Source: Dichetophora obliterata
Taxonomy: Eukaryota > Arthropoda > Insecta > Diptera > Sciomyzidae
Direction: 5' to 3'
DNA length: 64,000 bases
NCBI GenBank assembly: GCA_963920525.1
Contig: OY986438.1
Coordinates: forward strand, 126,916,420 to 126,980,419
The stretch's first letter is position 1. Each line of letters starts with the position of its first letter. Both the position numbers and the translations under genes were made by a program. Of the stretch, positions 11,539-23,696 are shown piece by piece. A model generated the notes under the pieces. The model did no database searches. It was not told the DNA's origin and saw only the letters and a program-made list of their open reading frames with translations.

Positions 11539-12500
11539 GTTTGTTAAAAAAAAAACAATTTAAAAAAATTAACCTTATTTTAAATTTATACTAAAATCCG
11601 CTGCTTATGCTCTCAATCCATTTTCACTCTAATCCTAGCCATAGAATAAATAAAAAATACAACTTTTCACTCGAAAAAAGTAAAATAAATCTAAATCCAT
11701 CCACCTAATAAATGCCTTCTTGTAAGGAACGCTTTAATCTACAACGACTTTGCTCTTAAAAACCAAACGTTATAGCCCCCCGAACCAAACCGCCCCAATG
11801 CGAGACCCGACTCAAGCACCCACATTGTGAACTCTAAGAATTATTACCAAATGCCGGAAATTCCGGTCTGCCATGTTAATCCCTTTACTTATCGCAATTA
11901 ATTTCAACATGACGACCTTCCGGCGCAACATGAAATGGATAAAGAAACACGCATTGCTGCTTGTTGTTGTTATTTTTCATTCAGTCGCTGATGTTGTTGT
12001 TGTTGCTCTTGCGATATTTGTTTTGTCGCTTTGAGACATTTGTTAAGGGTGCTTAATATAACAACAACATAAATAGCAGCAGCAACAAAAAAATGGATAC
12101 CAGAAACACCGAAGGCGAAAAACAAATAACATTCGAAATAGGAGTGTCAAATTGGCCCAAATCCATTTAGCTCTTAGACATCCTTTGCTTTCAACCAAAT
12201 AGAACGCTTCATTCACTCACCTAAGCACCCCATCTGCCCTCTTCTACTTTTATTTAATTGCGCCAATGTCACTACCTTGACGCTGTTATTCGTACTCAGG
12301 CAAGACTAATTGGCACAAGCATTTTCGCTGATATGGCAGCACTGGCGATACTTTTTAGCACCTCACTAACCAACACCTACGCTTAGCACAACATCACAAC
12401 AATAGCAAGAACAATAATAGCTACTTACACACACACATACATATTAACTGTTAATTTATGTAACAAACTTGCATTTACTGTTGTTCTCTTATTTTTACAG
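11539..12500 (+). other. Intron of the collagen-type gene
   Basis: A phase-0 intron of 962 bp with GT at 11539 and a polypyrimidine acceptor, cttatttttacag, ending at 12500. It contains CAA/TTG-rich runs (11960-12010, 12058-12090) and no transposon that I recognise. Confidence 0.65.
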
Positions 12501-12692
12501 GGTGCTACTGGTATACCAGGTGAACGCGGTGCCCCCGGTCCCAAAGGTGACCGCGGCGAAAGGGGCGATCCTGGTGCTCGTGGCCCCGAGGGTCTTCAGG
12601 GCCAGAAAGGCGATTCGGGTTTGGATGGTCTGCCCGGTGTGGCGGGACCACCAGGACCTGCCGGTCCGCCCGGATTGCCAGAGAATTACGAT
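12501..12692 (+). CDS. Collagen-type gene, triple-helix exon (64 codons)
   Basis: Splice acceptor ttacag ends at 12500 and a consensus donor, GTAAGT, starts at 12693. The translation starts [20 protein letters not shown], continues [20 protein letters not shown] and ends [16 protein letters not shown]. After an initial Gly-Ala-Thr it is about 20 perfect Gly-X-Y triplets with many charged KGD/RGD/RGE-type and GPP triplets, then the helix stops at PENYD. This is a structural extracellular-matrix chain that forms a trimer with partner chains; Gly at every third position is essential for that. The region is GC-richer and codon-biased compared with its flanks. Phase 0 at both ends. Only part of the gene is here; the N-terminus and C-terminal domains are outside or unrecognised, so subtype and symbol are not assigned. 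Confidence 0.93.
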
Positions 12693-12783
12693 GTAAGTAA
12701 TAGAAATTAATTTTGTAATCGACTATAAACTATTGTTTGTTTTTTCTTATTACTTTTATACATATTTTATGATTATTTCTTAG

Positions 12784-12825
12784 AATTTATCTTATAAAGT
12801 GTCTTATATCTATATTGATATTAAG
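12784..12825 (+). CDS. Candidate 42-nt exon after the collagen helix exon
   Basis: The sequence gattatttcttag ends at 12783 and a donor, GTATGT, starts at 12826. The 14 codons read NLSYKVSYIYIDIK, phase 0 at both ends, so it could be spliced in frame after LPENYD across a 91-bp intron, a typical short insect intron size. The composition is AT-rich like intron DNA, so a chance pair of splice sites is a real alternative. It might be an alternative cassette exon. Confidence 0.3.
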
Positions 12826-14204
12826 GTATGTATTATAGTTTGGAGCGTTTTAATGAAATTGATCTTTTATCATGACTTTTTTATAAGAGTACAAAAGAAA
12901 ACAATTTTGGGGGTGTGTTTTTTTTCCTTGTGATATAAAACGTACTATTCTGACTTTTTTTTTTTGGTTTTCTAAGTTTTTTACTAGAGCCCACCTAATC
13001 GCTTTTTTATATAAATACAGATGCCAAAAAAAATTTTTTGGCTCAAAAAACTTTCACAATACTAATTTCGAACAAAATCGATCAACTGAAATAAAGTATA
13101 TTAATAATAAAAATTTAGCATTTTTTTACATATTTGTAATATTTACTAATTAAGTTAACTTTTTGCTAAGCTTTGAGAAATTTAATGGAAACTATTTTTT
13201 AGAATATTTTAATCTAATAGAGCTTTTTATGTGGGCTTTGCTTTCACCCTTCTCGAAGGAAAAACTACATTTAAACGCAATCGTACATTTTTAAAATATT
13301 CTCCAAAAATATTTCTCACAAAATTTATCGTAATATGTATCTATGGTAAAAACAACTGTGTCAAATGCATATTTCAAATAGTAAAAAGCTAAATTGAAAA
13401 CAGAAAAAATAAAATTTTTTAATTTTGATGTGGTGTTGTTTTTTAACGGATCGATTTCGTTAAAAATTTGGATAGTAAGGTTTTCTAAGCCTAAGAATTA
13501 ATTTTTGCTTTCAGCTTAAAGAAAACGCACGAATAGGGTTTCTTTAGAAAAAAGTTTTGAAAAAATTACAATTAAATTTAGAATGGGCAAGGGTACGTTT
13601 TACAGAGAAAAAAAGTATGCTCCCCAAAATTATTTTTTGTCCTCTAGTAAAAAAATTCATGTAGGAACTTTATCAAATCGGCACGCCCTATCGTATAAGT
13701 CATATCGTCGGCCTAGTTCTAATACGACGTAATTCAAAATTATTTATTGTTCAGGAGGCAGAGAAAATTGTTTATTATTTGCATGAAGTTCATACGATAA
13801 TGTATTCTTTCAAACGTTCTACCTCCCTATTTTTTCACACAAACATTAAAAACTAAAAAAAGGCAGAGATGTAGTTTTAACCAATCTACCGAAACCGCTA
13901 ATAAACGTTACTTTGCCCTCTAATACACGCTAATAAACGTTGACTTACATCCTATTAGAATTAGGGTGACGATATATATTATTCAAATATGTTTACCAAA
14001 TTTAAATTAAGCTAAAATAAGTTTTTTTTTTATTAATTCAAAATTTAATATTAAAAGAGGTTTCTTTGTGAGAATTAAAAATAAGATTTATTATAACATA
14101 AAATATGTAAGATATATTATTATATAATAATAAATATATATTTTTTAGAAAATTGTAATTAGTTTTATTGTATTCGAAATTTTTTATTCAAAAATTTTTC
14201 TATA
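12826..14204. other. AT-rich DNA, probably intronic
   Basis: No coding exon was recognised. The words CTAATAAACGTT occur twice (13898, 13929), and a GC-richer patch lies at 13678-13735. No clear element ends. Confidence 0.45.
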
Positions 14205-15033
14205 TACACGCTCAGAAATCTTGGATTAAATTTTAATAAAAACTGTATTGCATATATGACCACACCAGAATTGCATTAGAATCTAATATATGTAAAATAT
14301 TAAAATTGAATTCTAATCCCAGAATACTAAATTCTAATACAGAATTGGAATAGAAACTAAGTTCAGAACAATACTATTCTGGTTTATATTTTAATACATT
14401 TGTAATCAAGTGTAATACTTCAGTTAATAAAAAGTAATACGAATAAAATTTTTTTTAATATTGATACAAATTGTATTAAATAGTAATACAAATAGTATCA
14501 AATTGTATTAAATAGTAATACAGATTGTATTAAACAGTAATACAAGATGTATAACATTTAATGCATATTGTTCTGAAAAGGTGAAAGGAAAAATCAACAT
14601 TTCTGGAATAAATTTATGGAGCATTTATAGAATAAAGCTATAGATCTTTTATATGTTTACTTACTTTTAAAATTCCAAGTGAAATAAAAAGAAAATATTT
14701 GGTCAACCAATAACAAAATATTTATTCATTAAAAGTTTCTTTTATAACATACGGTTTTTTCGTTAACAAAAACTATTTCCTTAGGTTTTATTTTGACAAT
14801 GTCAGATTTTAGAATAAGAATGACAATTTGACAGATGCTTGATAGTATTATATCTTAAGACAATTTGTATTATAACTTGTATATAATACAATTTTTTATT
14901 ATACTTTAATACAGATAACATTAAATCAATTTTTTAATATACTTGAAAGTATAAGTTTTAATCAAAAATATATTAAAAAATGCATGATTCCAACGTTTGG
15001 CTTAAAATTAATTCCAAGATTTCTGAGCGTTTA
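14205..15033. mobile_element. MITE with TA TSD (825 bp)
   Basis: The element 14207-15031 has inverted ends: left CACGCTCAGAAATCTTGGAT, right (reverse complement) AACGCTCAGAAATCTTGGAA, each preceded by TA. Its interior holds a tandem series built from GTATTAAATAGTAATACA words (14460-14550). There is no ORF. TA duplication suggests a Tc1/mariner-superfamily origin. Confidence 0.75.
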
Positions 15034-15253
15034 GGTATTAAGAATAAGACTTCTAAAAATGTAGGCATTATTAAAAAGTGATTCTCATGATATAAAAAGT
15101 GATCGGTTATATTTAACTAAACATGAAAATATTAGCCCTGTACGTCCAACGACCGCCTACTAATTAAATATTATAAAAACTTATGTTGGACTTCAAATTA
15201 TGATTGCGGTAAATTTTAAAGTCCATGAATAATAATTTAATCTATTTAAAAGT

Positions 15254-15766
15254 TTAAACCCTATATCGCGCCGTGTTGCAGATCTGCAACATTTAGAAAT
15301 TGTTCTGGAAGAATAACTCAAAGAGAACAAATTAATTTGAGATTCGTATAAATGACTGACGAATATTCCAAAAAACTCTAACTTTCCAACTAGAGAGTAA
15401 ATCAATCAAAAGGAATTTTTTTATTTTTTGCTGCAAAAGTGTGGCCTTGCATTTGGCAGCAGTTTGTGTTTTTTCATATCTATTTAAATGTCTTAAATTT
15501 TTACATAAAGTGTTCATAATGAAAAGAAAATAAATTTTTTTTGGTGAGTTTTTAAACTATATTAATCATGAATTATTATATTAAAATCAATGCTATATGC
15601 CCTGCAATATGTAAATATTTTTAACTGCAAAAAATATCTCTTGCAAATATTTTTTACAAATAAAATATTAATTTAAAAAAAGGTCGTTTTTATTTATATT
15701 CCCGACTGTATAAGAAAGTTTTAGGTAAAAAATTGAAATTAGCGTTATTGTGCGATATAGGGTTAA
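15254..15766. mobile_element. piggyBac-type MITE (about 505 bp)
   Basis: Left end TTAA then ACCCTATATCGCG (15254-15270); right end GCGATATAGGG then TTAA (15753-15766). The inverted CCCTATATCGC ends with TTAA on both sides indicate a non-autonomous piggyBac-type element. The small minus-strand frames inside (15193-15405, 15332-15517) are not recognisable proteins. Confidence 0.6.
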
Positions 15767-16417
15767 TATTCTATTTCCTTTCTCATGACACGATTTTTCG
15801 AATATCTTTAAAAAATTGGCAATACTTATATACATATTTTTTAAGCATTATCTGCTTATCCGAAGTTATTCACAATTTAAGTCAAATCTCATGTGACGTG
15901 GATAAATAAAGTTAAAGTGAACACTTTAAAATAATAAAACGTTTGTCTTCTTAATTTATTTTTTATCATAATTAGTCAGTACATTTTTATAAATTTAAAA
16001 ATATTTTTGTATTGGCTTAAAAAATAAAGACAAAATGCAGCCAAATAATAAGGGTTATAATAATAAGACCCGTAAACATTGTGAACCTTGTGAACTTACA
16101 TGCGCATTAATTTTCTGTCAAAATTTGTATAGGCGTGATTTTACTTCATTTCCGAGCCTATTTCGGAGTAGAAACCAGCATGTAAATCTACTTGTGTGAA
16201 TGAGGGTTACCTTTGGCTCTAGTCTTACATACTTAAAGTAGTATAAGTAAATGCAAATTTTATTTATTTTTCTATGTTAATAAAGGTTTTTAATAGATTT
16301 AAAATTGAATAAAGGTGAATTCTCAACCTTAACCGCACACGGTTAAAATTTTGAACTACTTTTTAATCCAAACTTTGGTTTTAGTACTATTTTTTATCCA
16401 AATATTAGTTTAATTTA
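15767..16417. other. Non-coding stretch
   Basis: AT-rich with no recognised feature. A CCTTAACCGCACACGGTTAA hairpin lies near 16327. Confidence 0.5.
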
Positions 16418-16710
16418 GCTGGGTCTCAAACCCACGTTCCTTAAAAGAACTTACTTGCATTCGTTATGATGCCAAATAAGCGAAACTATGTTAACAACTC
16501 ACACATCAGAGGACGTGTGTTCAAATCATGAACTGGTTAAAACATTTTTCGTATGGGCCTCGAACCCATGTTTCTTCCCGCTTGTTTACTTACCGCAAGC
16601 CTCCTTGCATTCGTTATGATGCAAAATATGCGTAAATTTCCTAACAACTAAGATTGAGGAGTGGATAAGTCGCCAGCACAACATAGGACGTGTGTTGAAA
16701 TTATGAGCTG
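16418..16710. repeat. Two tandem tRNA-like repeat units
   Basis: Two diverged units (about 16418-16545 and 16553-16710) share CTTGCATTCGTTATGATGC (16454, 16604), TAACAACT and GGACGTGTGTT. On the minus strand each has a B-box with T-arm: GGGTTTGAGACCC in the first, and in the second ATGGGTTCGAGGCCCAT, a perfect 5-bp stem with a 7-nt loop. Likely tandem tRNA-derived SINE fragments. No complete cloverleaf. Confidence 0.5.
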
Positions 16711-17642
16711 GTAAGAAATTTTTTTTATTTTAAGTTGATATTTATATTGCTTTTTTAAACTTTTTGCGGATTAAAAACTAATCTTTTGTGGATTGAAAAA
16801 TTTTAAACTTTTCCTTGGATTTAAAAGTAACCTGTTTTGGTGTTGTCCTATAAGTAATAAAAAAAAAAAATGAAAATTGAGGACAAAATTTTTAACCATG
16901 CAGCTATCATTTTGACGACATTTACACGTCAAAAGTTTACATGTTTTACATGTGTGCATGCTTAGATGAAAACCCTAAATGAGTTATCTTTCTAGAGGCA
17001 CGCTATCCTTTATTAAACCTTGTATTGCAGAAATCTCACACTAAGAATGTGGAGAATTTATCACGTGTTTTAGAAAAAACTTGGTTGGTAGAGGGTTGCC
17101 AAACTTAACAATTCGATAAATTTAGCGAATTAATTTTGAGGCAGAAAGTCTGAAAATGCAGCTGGAATGATTTATCTTTGTACATTTAGTCTTAAGCCTG
17201 AGAAAAAAGTCTAGCTGTTATTAGCTAAGTGCATTGACTTGGCGCCAGTCTAACAATATTTCTTGCCTATTAATAAATTTTGATAAATACTTCCCAGCAT
17301 AGTCGTAGCTCATTAAACTCGTATATAAAATATTCAATATGGAAAATATCGACAAACTGAGGGTCGATAGATGGATCATATCTGAAAAAGTTACAGTGCG
17401 GAAATAAAAGAAAATGTATTTGTGTTTTTCAATTACTTTAAAACTGAAACATGGAAGAATTTTTAAAAAACAACCACAAAACGCATAAAAAAATTACATT
17501 GTCTTAAAATATTTAAAAATATTTTTTTTTCGGAAATTAATTATTTTGAAAACCCCCAATTTTTTTAATCCAAGAGATTCTTTGTGAAAGCACTGAGTTT
17601 GTAATCAGTAACAAAAAATGTAAATTTGAAATAAAAACTGTT
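16711..17642. other. Non-coding stretch
   Basis: AT-rich DNA with short homopolymer runs. No gene or repeat ends recognised. Confidence 0.5.
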
Positions 17643-19873
17643 GCTCGTTCCTGTAACAAAATCGGCAAGTTACCGATTTGTGTGACGTTAGTCGTTATCG
17701 ATCCCTAGTTACCGATTTCGTGACAGTTAATGTTTCTGTACGTTTAAATCGGCAAAAAGTCGGACCGTGATGAAAAAGAACACAAATCGAGAAGAAAAGT
17801 TGCAAAATTGAGTCAAATGACAAGCAGCTGTTTACTCGAATATATTATTTTAGTATTACATATTATTTTTTTACTTTATAACAAATAGGTGCTTGTCTTG
17901 TTAATAAAAAGTGAATATTTGCAGTTTAAGAAAATTAATTATGTTATAATGATGTGTATTAATGGTTGCGGTTGTAAATAATGTAAATAATTTTACACTT
18001 AGTGTTGTGCTGCAAAAACTTAGCAAATATATGCAACCGGTTACTTTTTCATAGCTCAAACAAATACTGTTTTGCTAAAATTTTTAACTTTTATGTAAGT
18101 AGCAGAGATCTGCAACAAGTAAATTGAAAATCAAGCTACTTGAAAAAATATCAAGCTTTGAGTTGATATGCAGAAACTTGATTTATTTTTTTCTTTACAA
18201 TTCGCGACTGGCTTCTGAAAAATGAATCATATGTCTGACGTGATTTTATTTTGTTTCTACCCCATATGAGTTGGTGGAAAAAGTCAAGTTTTCTACTTTT
18301 CAACTCTGGTTTCGACTCTATGCAACTGACGATCGTTTGTTTCGTTGTTCGTTTCATTTATTATGCGGAGTTCGTGTAACTTTTTTCTGTTGTTATTGCC
18401 ATAATATAAGGTGGCAACCCTATTTCATAATTTCATTATTTGAAAATTTTGACAACGGATTCGGATTCAGCGACCCATTTTTGGCATACCATTTTTTTTC
18501 CAGCCCCGAATTCATAAAACTACAAAAAATTAAGGTGGCAACCCTATCCACCATCTTGAATTTTAAAATTTTGACTTCAAATTCGAAATCAGCGACCTTT
18601 TAACACTGATAAATGACGTTTAAAACTCTTGAAAAGACTTATTATTAGGTGGCAACCCTATTATGTCAAAATTTTATAATTTGGAAATTCTGACAAAGGA
18701 TTCGGATTCAGGAAAGGATTCAGATTTTTGGTGTACCATTTTTTTTTTGCTAGCCCCGAATTCATAAAATTACAAAAAAATTAAGGTGGCAACCCTAACC
18801 ACCATCTTGAATTTTAAAATTCTGACTTTAGATTAGAAATCAGCGACCCCTTAATACTGACAAATGATGTTTAAAACTCTTAAAATACATATTATTAGGT
18901 GGCAATACTGTGGTAAAAATTTATTTGGCAACCCTAACCTCTGTCTTAAATTATAAGACTGTGACATTATATTCGAAATCAAATTCGTTTTCATAATTTC
19001 AAAATTACAAGAATTCGCCAAAATAAAAAAGAAATATAGGTGGCAACTCTATCCGCCATCTAAAATTTTAAAGTTTGACATCATCTTCGAAATAAGTTAC
19101 CCTTAAAACTTCCAACCACTGAGTCCACAGAATCATTAAAAGTCCTATTACGCTTAAGCTCTCTCTAAACAAGCTCATTGAATTTTTTGGATACTTGCTT
19201 TAATTGGATACTTGCCTTCAATTTTAAGCTTTTCAAGCTTTTTGCCGAAGGCATCAAGCTTTCCTTTACTTGAAACTTCGTGCCGTTCGCTTGTAAGCTA
19301 GCATACTTGTAAGCCGCAAGCTGTCGTGGGCTTATTTATATTCTATTACAAGCTATACTTGATTCAAAATTATCAAGCTCAAGCTAGCTTGAACTTGTAT
19401 TTTAAGCAAGTATTTGAAATAGAGTTTCAAGTTGGCTTGTGCAGTTCTCTGGTAAGTAGGCATTTTTTATAAATTGTATTACCTTTAAAACTAAAACTTT
19501 TTAAAGAATAACAAAATATTTCAATCAGAAAAAAATTCTACTTATATGAAAAAGTAGCCATTTTTAAAGGTATATTTCGAATACTTATAACCTAATAATA
19601 CACAACATTACTGTCATTAGATAAATCGGTAGAATTCTCACTTGGTACAAAGCCAGTGATAAAAGTAACACATTTTTATCGATTCACTTTACGTACAGAA
19701 ACACTTTTTCAAAAGGTTCCATTGAAATGAAATTGGAACATGTTACAGCTTATCGATTTGGAATGAACGAATCGAACAGAAATCGATTCAGATTCGTACA
19801 GAAACATTGCAAGTGAGAATGACGTCAGAGTGACGTCAAATCGGTAATATGAGTCAGGGTTACAGGAACGAGC
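17643..19873. mobile_element. 2.2-kb inverted-repeat element enclosing a tandem array
   Basis: The left end reads GCTCGTTCCTGTAAC, then TTACCGATTT, TGACGT and TTAATGTTTCTGTACG (17643-17745). The right end in reverse complement reads GCTCGTTCCTGTAACC, then TTACCGATTT, TGACGTCA and GCAATGTTTCTGTACG (19873-19796). The ~100-bp arms are diverged but collinear. Inside lie a tandem array (listed separately) and zones dense in CAAGCTT/ACTTG words (18090-18180, 19160-19450). No transposase and no clear TSD. Superfamily unknown. Confidence 0.65.
18405..19080. repeat. Tandem array of ~120-bp units with dimeric period
   Basis: Units start with GGTGGCAACCCTA at 18410, 18534, 18649, 18785 and, decayed, at about 18899, 18930 and 19039. 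Alternate units resemble each other best (one type contains CAGCCCCGAATTCATAAAA, the other CCACCATCTTGAATTTTAAA), giving a higher-order period of about 240-250 bp. Confidence 0.8.
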
Positions 19874-22514
19874 CACTAGTAAGGAATTATCTTCTACTGG
19901 ACCGATTTTAGTTTATTCGAAGTCTTCAATGTTATATTATTTTGATGACTTCACTTGTATATGCGTAATTTTTATACAAATATTTCACAATTGAAACTCA
20001 TAGTTCTTTTATTTACTAAAGCTTATGTGCACAATATCAAATTTAAACATTAATTTTTTTGCAATTTATAAAGCTTTTAATTTTATGATGAACGCCACTT
20101 TTTGTGGGATGTTTGCGAAATTTTCAGTTTTCTTATTACCAATTTCCTTGCATCGAGTGCATAGCAAAGATTTAAACTTATTTACAAAACTTTAAGCTCT
20201 TTTACTCAAGTCTGTTAGGAGATTTTTCAGTTATTATAAAGTCACTTTGTATGGGAGGTAGAAATTTCATATTCAAAATCAAATTGAGGCTTAAAGCTTA
20301 TATATTTAAAATTTTAAGTCATTAGATTTTTTTTTTTCATATATAGACATCTTACCGTGTTGGTAAAGTCACTTTGAATAGGAGGTACACGTGGTTTGGC
20401 TCAATTTTAAGCTCAATCAGCATGTTTTCATAGAAAGCTAATATATTGAATTTGATAACTATATCACTAAAATTGCGGTTGTTATCGAGATCACAGATGG
20501 ACAGAAGGAACGACGGATTAGGAGCTAATGCTGATCAAAAATATATATACTTTTCTATCCCAAGTACCACCTATACCTCCTTTTCGGCGTAACAAACGAA
20601 GTGTAAAAGTTAATAAACCTTTTACGAATTTTAATGTGCGTGGGGGTATTATATACAAAATTATTTTATTTTCAAAATAACTAAGAAGTTGAATTTTAAT
20701 ATTCTTCAGAAATATTTCTTTCACACACAGGCAGCACATATAAAAGGAATTTGTTGCAGGTTTCCCACATTTTATTTGTTGTGATTTTGAAGCCGATTGT
20801 ATGACAACAGCCACGTTCTTATTTAAACGAGTGACAAAAGAACGCTGCAACTCGGATAAAATTGACTTTTAGTTACTAAAAAACAACACTGGCAACAACT
20901 GTTATAAAACACATGATTTGGTGAAATATATGAAAAGTAAAACAAAATTAGTAATTGTGAGGATTCTTTGGTAAATACATGTATTTACTTAAAAATATGA
21001 AAAAAATTTACAAATAGTATTTTATAAAACATGGGTTCGATATTTATCTATAAACATGGGTGAGTAGCGCAAATATCTTTGTAAATATGCGTAAAGCATT
21101 TCACCTTCACTTGCTCCATTGCGTTTCGTTTTTTTTTTATATAATCATGCTGATTGTGGAATCCGCCGGATCAGTTGCGACGGGTGTTGATCAGATCCGC
21201 ACTCCTATCCCTTTAAAGCAAAAATTCCATTGTTAAATGGAAAGTAAATTAATTTACCGTGCGAGGGAACTGCAATACCGATCCGCACTCCAAACTCCGG
21301 AAATCAGCTCTTCGGCTGTCAAAACAAAATTACGCAACAAGTGAATATATTTAAGTGCAACTTATTTATAATAAAAGTTAAAAATATAAAGAAAAAGACA
21401 ATTGAAATATAATAATACAATAAATTTATTTTTGAAACATCCTTAATACATTGTACTAGCTATATAGAGCTATTCGCGAGTGTTCCTTTCACCGCAGCAC
21501 AGCGTTGCAGCCGTCAGGACACATCGCTTTAGCTTTTTTTTTGTTGGTGTTGATGTTTTTGCATATACTAGGTGTTTGCTTTGCTCCTGGGTCACCTGGA
21601 TCGACACCAAGACATTTTAGCCTTATCTCTGCTGCTCCTCGTGAAGATTCTGATGATATTTGCTGCTTCTTTGGTTATTATGTTTCTACCTTGGCTAGAT
21701 ACGCTGCTAATAAATTTTTATATTTTGATAAGGAAATGGACTCGATTGTGTTATTTTTCGATTTGGAAGGCTGTTGTGTTAAAAATATTTGCGATCATAT
21801 TTTGCAAATCCCACGATGCAAGGCTGTTTGCCCGTTATTGGGAATAATCCTAATATAAAATTTAGACCTTTTCGATGTTTTATTTAGGTGTTAAAAAAGG
21901 TTGATCACCTGATTTTCAGCATGGTTGGTATGTGTAAGGGCAGAAAAAAGCACATACAGCTTTAAATTGACATCTCGAAAAATACCTGAAAAACTTGTTT
22001 TGCTATTGAACACCGAAAATTTCTATGATAAAAATTAAATGTTTTTAAAATTTATAAAAAATTCCTTTTGAGTATAAAAAAAAAATTGCGACACTTACGA
22101 ATATTTTATCAATCAATCAAATTACTCTGAAATCATGTATCGCATTTCTTCTTTCGATGAATTTTCTGTAAATCCGTACAGATCAGCACCAATTTTGTTG
22201 CTGGATAATTAAGATAAAATCATTTTGATTTATTGTTCGACTATCTGAGATACCTAGTTACTGAGATATTAATTTTTTAAGAAAAAAATCTGTGAAATAC
22301 TGCATTTTTAATTTTTTTTTTACAATTTTTAGCAAAAAAACCATAAGAGATACGTTATTGAAATATCCCACACTTTATTTCTTCCATGCTTTGTTTTTTG
22401 ACTTGGCTCTCTGACTTCAAATTACCAAGTTATAAACAATAAATGTCAAATATACCCGATATTCAGGAGTAAATCTTGTATTTTGATCCAAAACATAGGC
22501 TCACAATGCAGCAT
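19874..22514. other. Non-coding DNA with a dispersed repeat
   Basis: At 20215-20520 there are two diverged copies of a module with AAAGTCACTTTGTATGGGAG (20237) and AAAGTCACTTTGAATAGGAG (20366), ending in ATCACAGATGGACAGAAGGA, a dispersed fly-type repeat. A GC-richer patch lies at 21170-21310. The frames 20518-20850 (minus) and 21505-21858 (plus) are open, but I recognise no domain, splice structure or partner in them and do not annotate them as genes. Confidence 0.45.
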
Positions 22515-23049
22515 TTAAACCTCTAATGCCCAGGTCAGCAGGGTTCACGCCGATCGCTATTAAACCGTAGTCCGTGGAAAATTTTTCAATTTTTTTTATT
22601 CAGAGTCTAGACGAATCTCCAAGCTACATTTCAGTTTTTCTCGCTTGGAGCTAGCATGCTCTGTTTGACAATTACGTCAAGTTGAATTGACATTCCAGTA
22701 TTATTTTTCGAATTTAATTAATTTTTATCTCAAAATTTTTAACTCGATTTTCGGTAAATAAAAAAAATGCATTAATTAAAGTGAGATCGAAGTGAAAAAA
22801 AGATACTTGTGTGTAAGAAGTTGTTTTTTCTTTTAATTGAGATAAAAAAAATATGTAAAACAAATGTAAGATGTTAAAAAAAAGTTAACATTTCCACCTC
22901 TAGTTGACTCTTTAACCAGTTAAAAATGAACGAAGATCTAAAATTAAAAACGAACTTCATATTCGTTTTTCTCGTCCGAAAATTAGTATAATCTGATTAG
23001 ATTAATCTGATTTGGAGCTCAAACAAAAAATGTGGCATTAGAGGGTTAA
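22515..23049. mobile_element. piggyBac-type MITE (527 bp) with TTAA TSD
   Basis: TTAA at 22515-22518 and 23046-23049 flank 22519-23045. Ends: left ACCTCTAATGCCCAGG, right in reverse complement CCCTCTAATGCCACA. No ORF. Confidence 0.7.
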
Positions 23050-23696
23050 TGAACTGTAAGAACAGCGAGAAAGTAATGTTCGTTGATATTTAAATACCTT
23101 GTCACATTCAAATTACTGAAAGAAACGCAGAAGAAATGAAGAAATTACTACTATATAACCACTACATTAAAAAAATGGGTGCGATCGAATGACTATTAGT
23201 CCGCTTCCCATATAAGAGAAATCGGTATATCGGTACATTTTCCAAACTAATCTGTTAAAAAAACCCAATTAAATTATAAATGTTTAAATTTTGTTCATGA
23301 ATAGAAATTTATGAATATAAAACCTTCCCCAGTAAAGATATGAGCGGGCGAACAGCGGCCGAGCGGTGGTCGATCATCGTCCGCACAAGGGTCGAAGATG
23401 ACCTGAAAATAATTCAAAAAGACCAGCGGGAGAAAGTTGGGTCAAACAACGGCCGTACAAGGCCTTAACTAAGTTGTATGACCGCAGTTTGGCCGTAGTA
23501 CAGCCGCAGTTCGCCCGCTGAATGTCGTCAAATTTTTCAAAGCAGTTATTCAACAAACATATGCGCAACAACAAAAGCAAGCCTCACTCGGCGATATTAG
23601 TATTATCGCCACTTGTATGTGGCGCAAAACATTTTTTGTATACGAAGTTAGTTGTCTGAATAGAATGCCCCATTAAATTTCCATTTAAAAAAGTAT

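Noticed and set aside
20518..20850. 110-codon minus-strand frame with a Cys pair
   Set aside because: No recognisable zinc-finger spacing or family motif; the 5' part overlaps a dispersed repeat.
21505..21858. 117-codon open frame with APGSPGSTP that might look collagen-like
   Set aside because: Only one short Pro/Gly stretch, no Gly-X-Y periodicity, no splice sites, overlapping open frame in another phase, no recognised domain.
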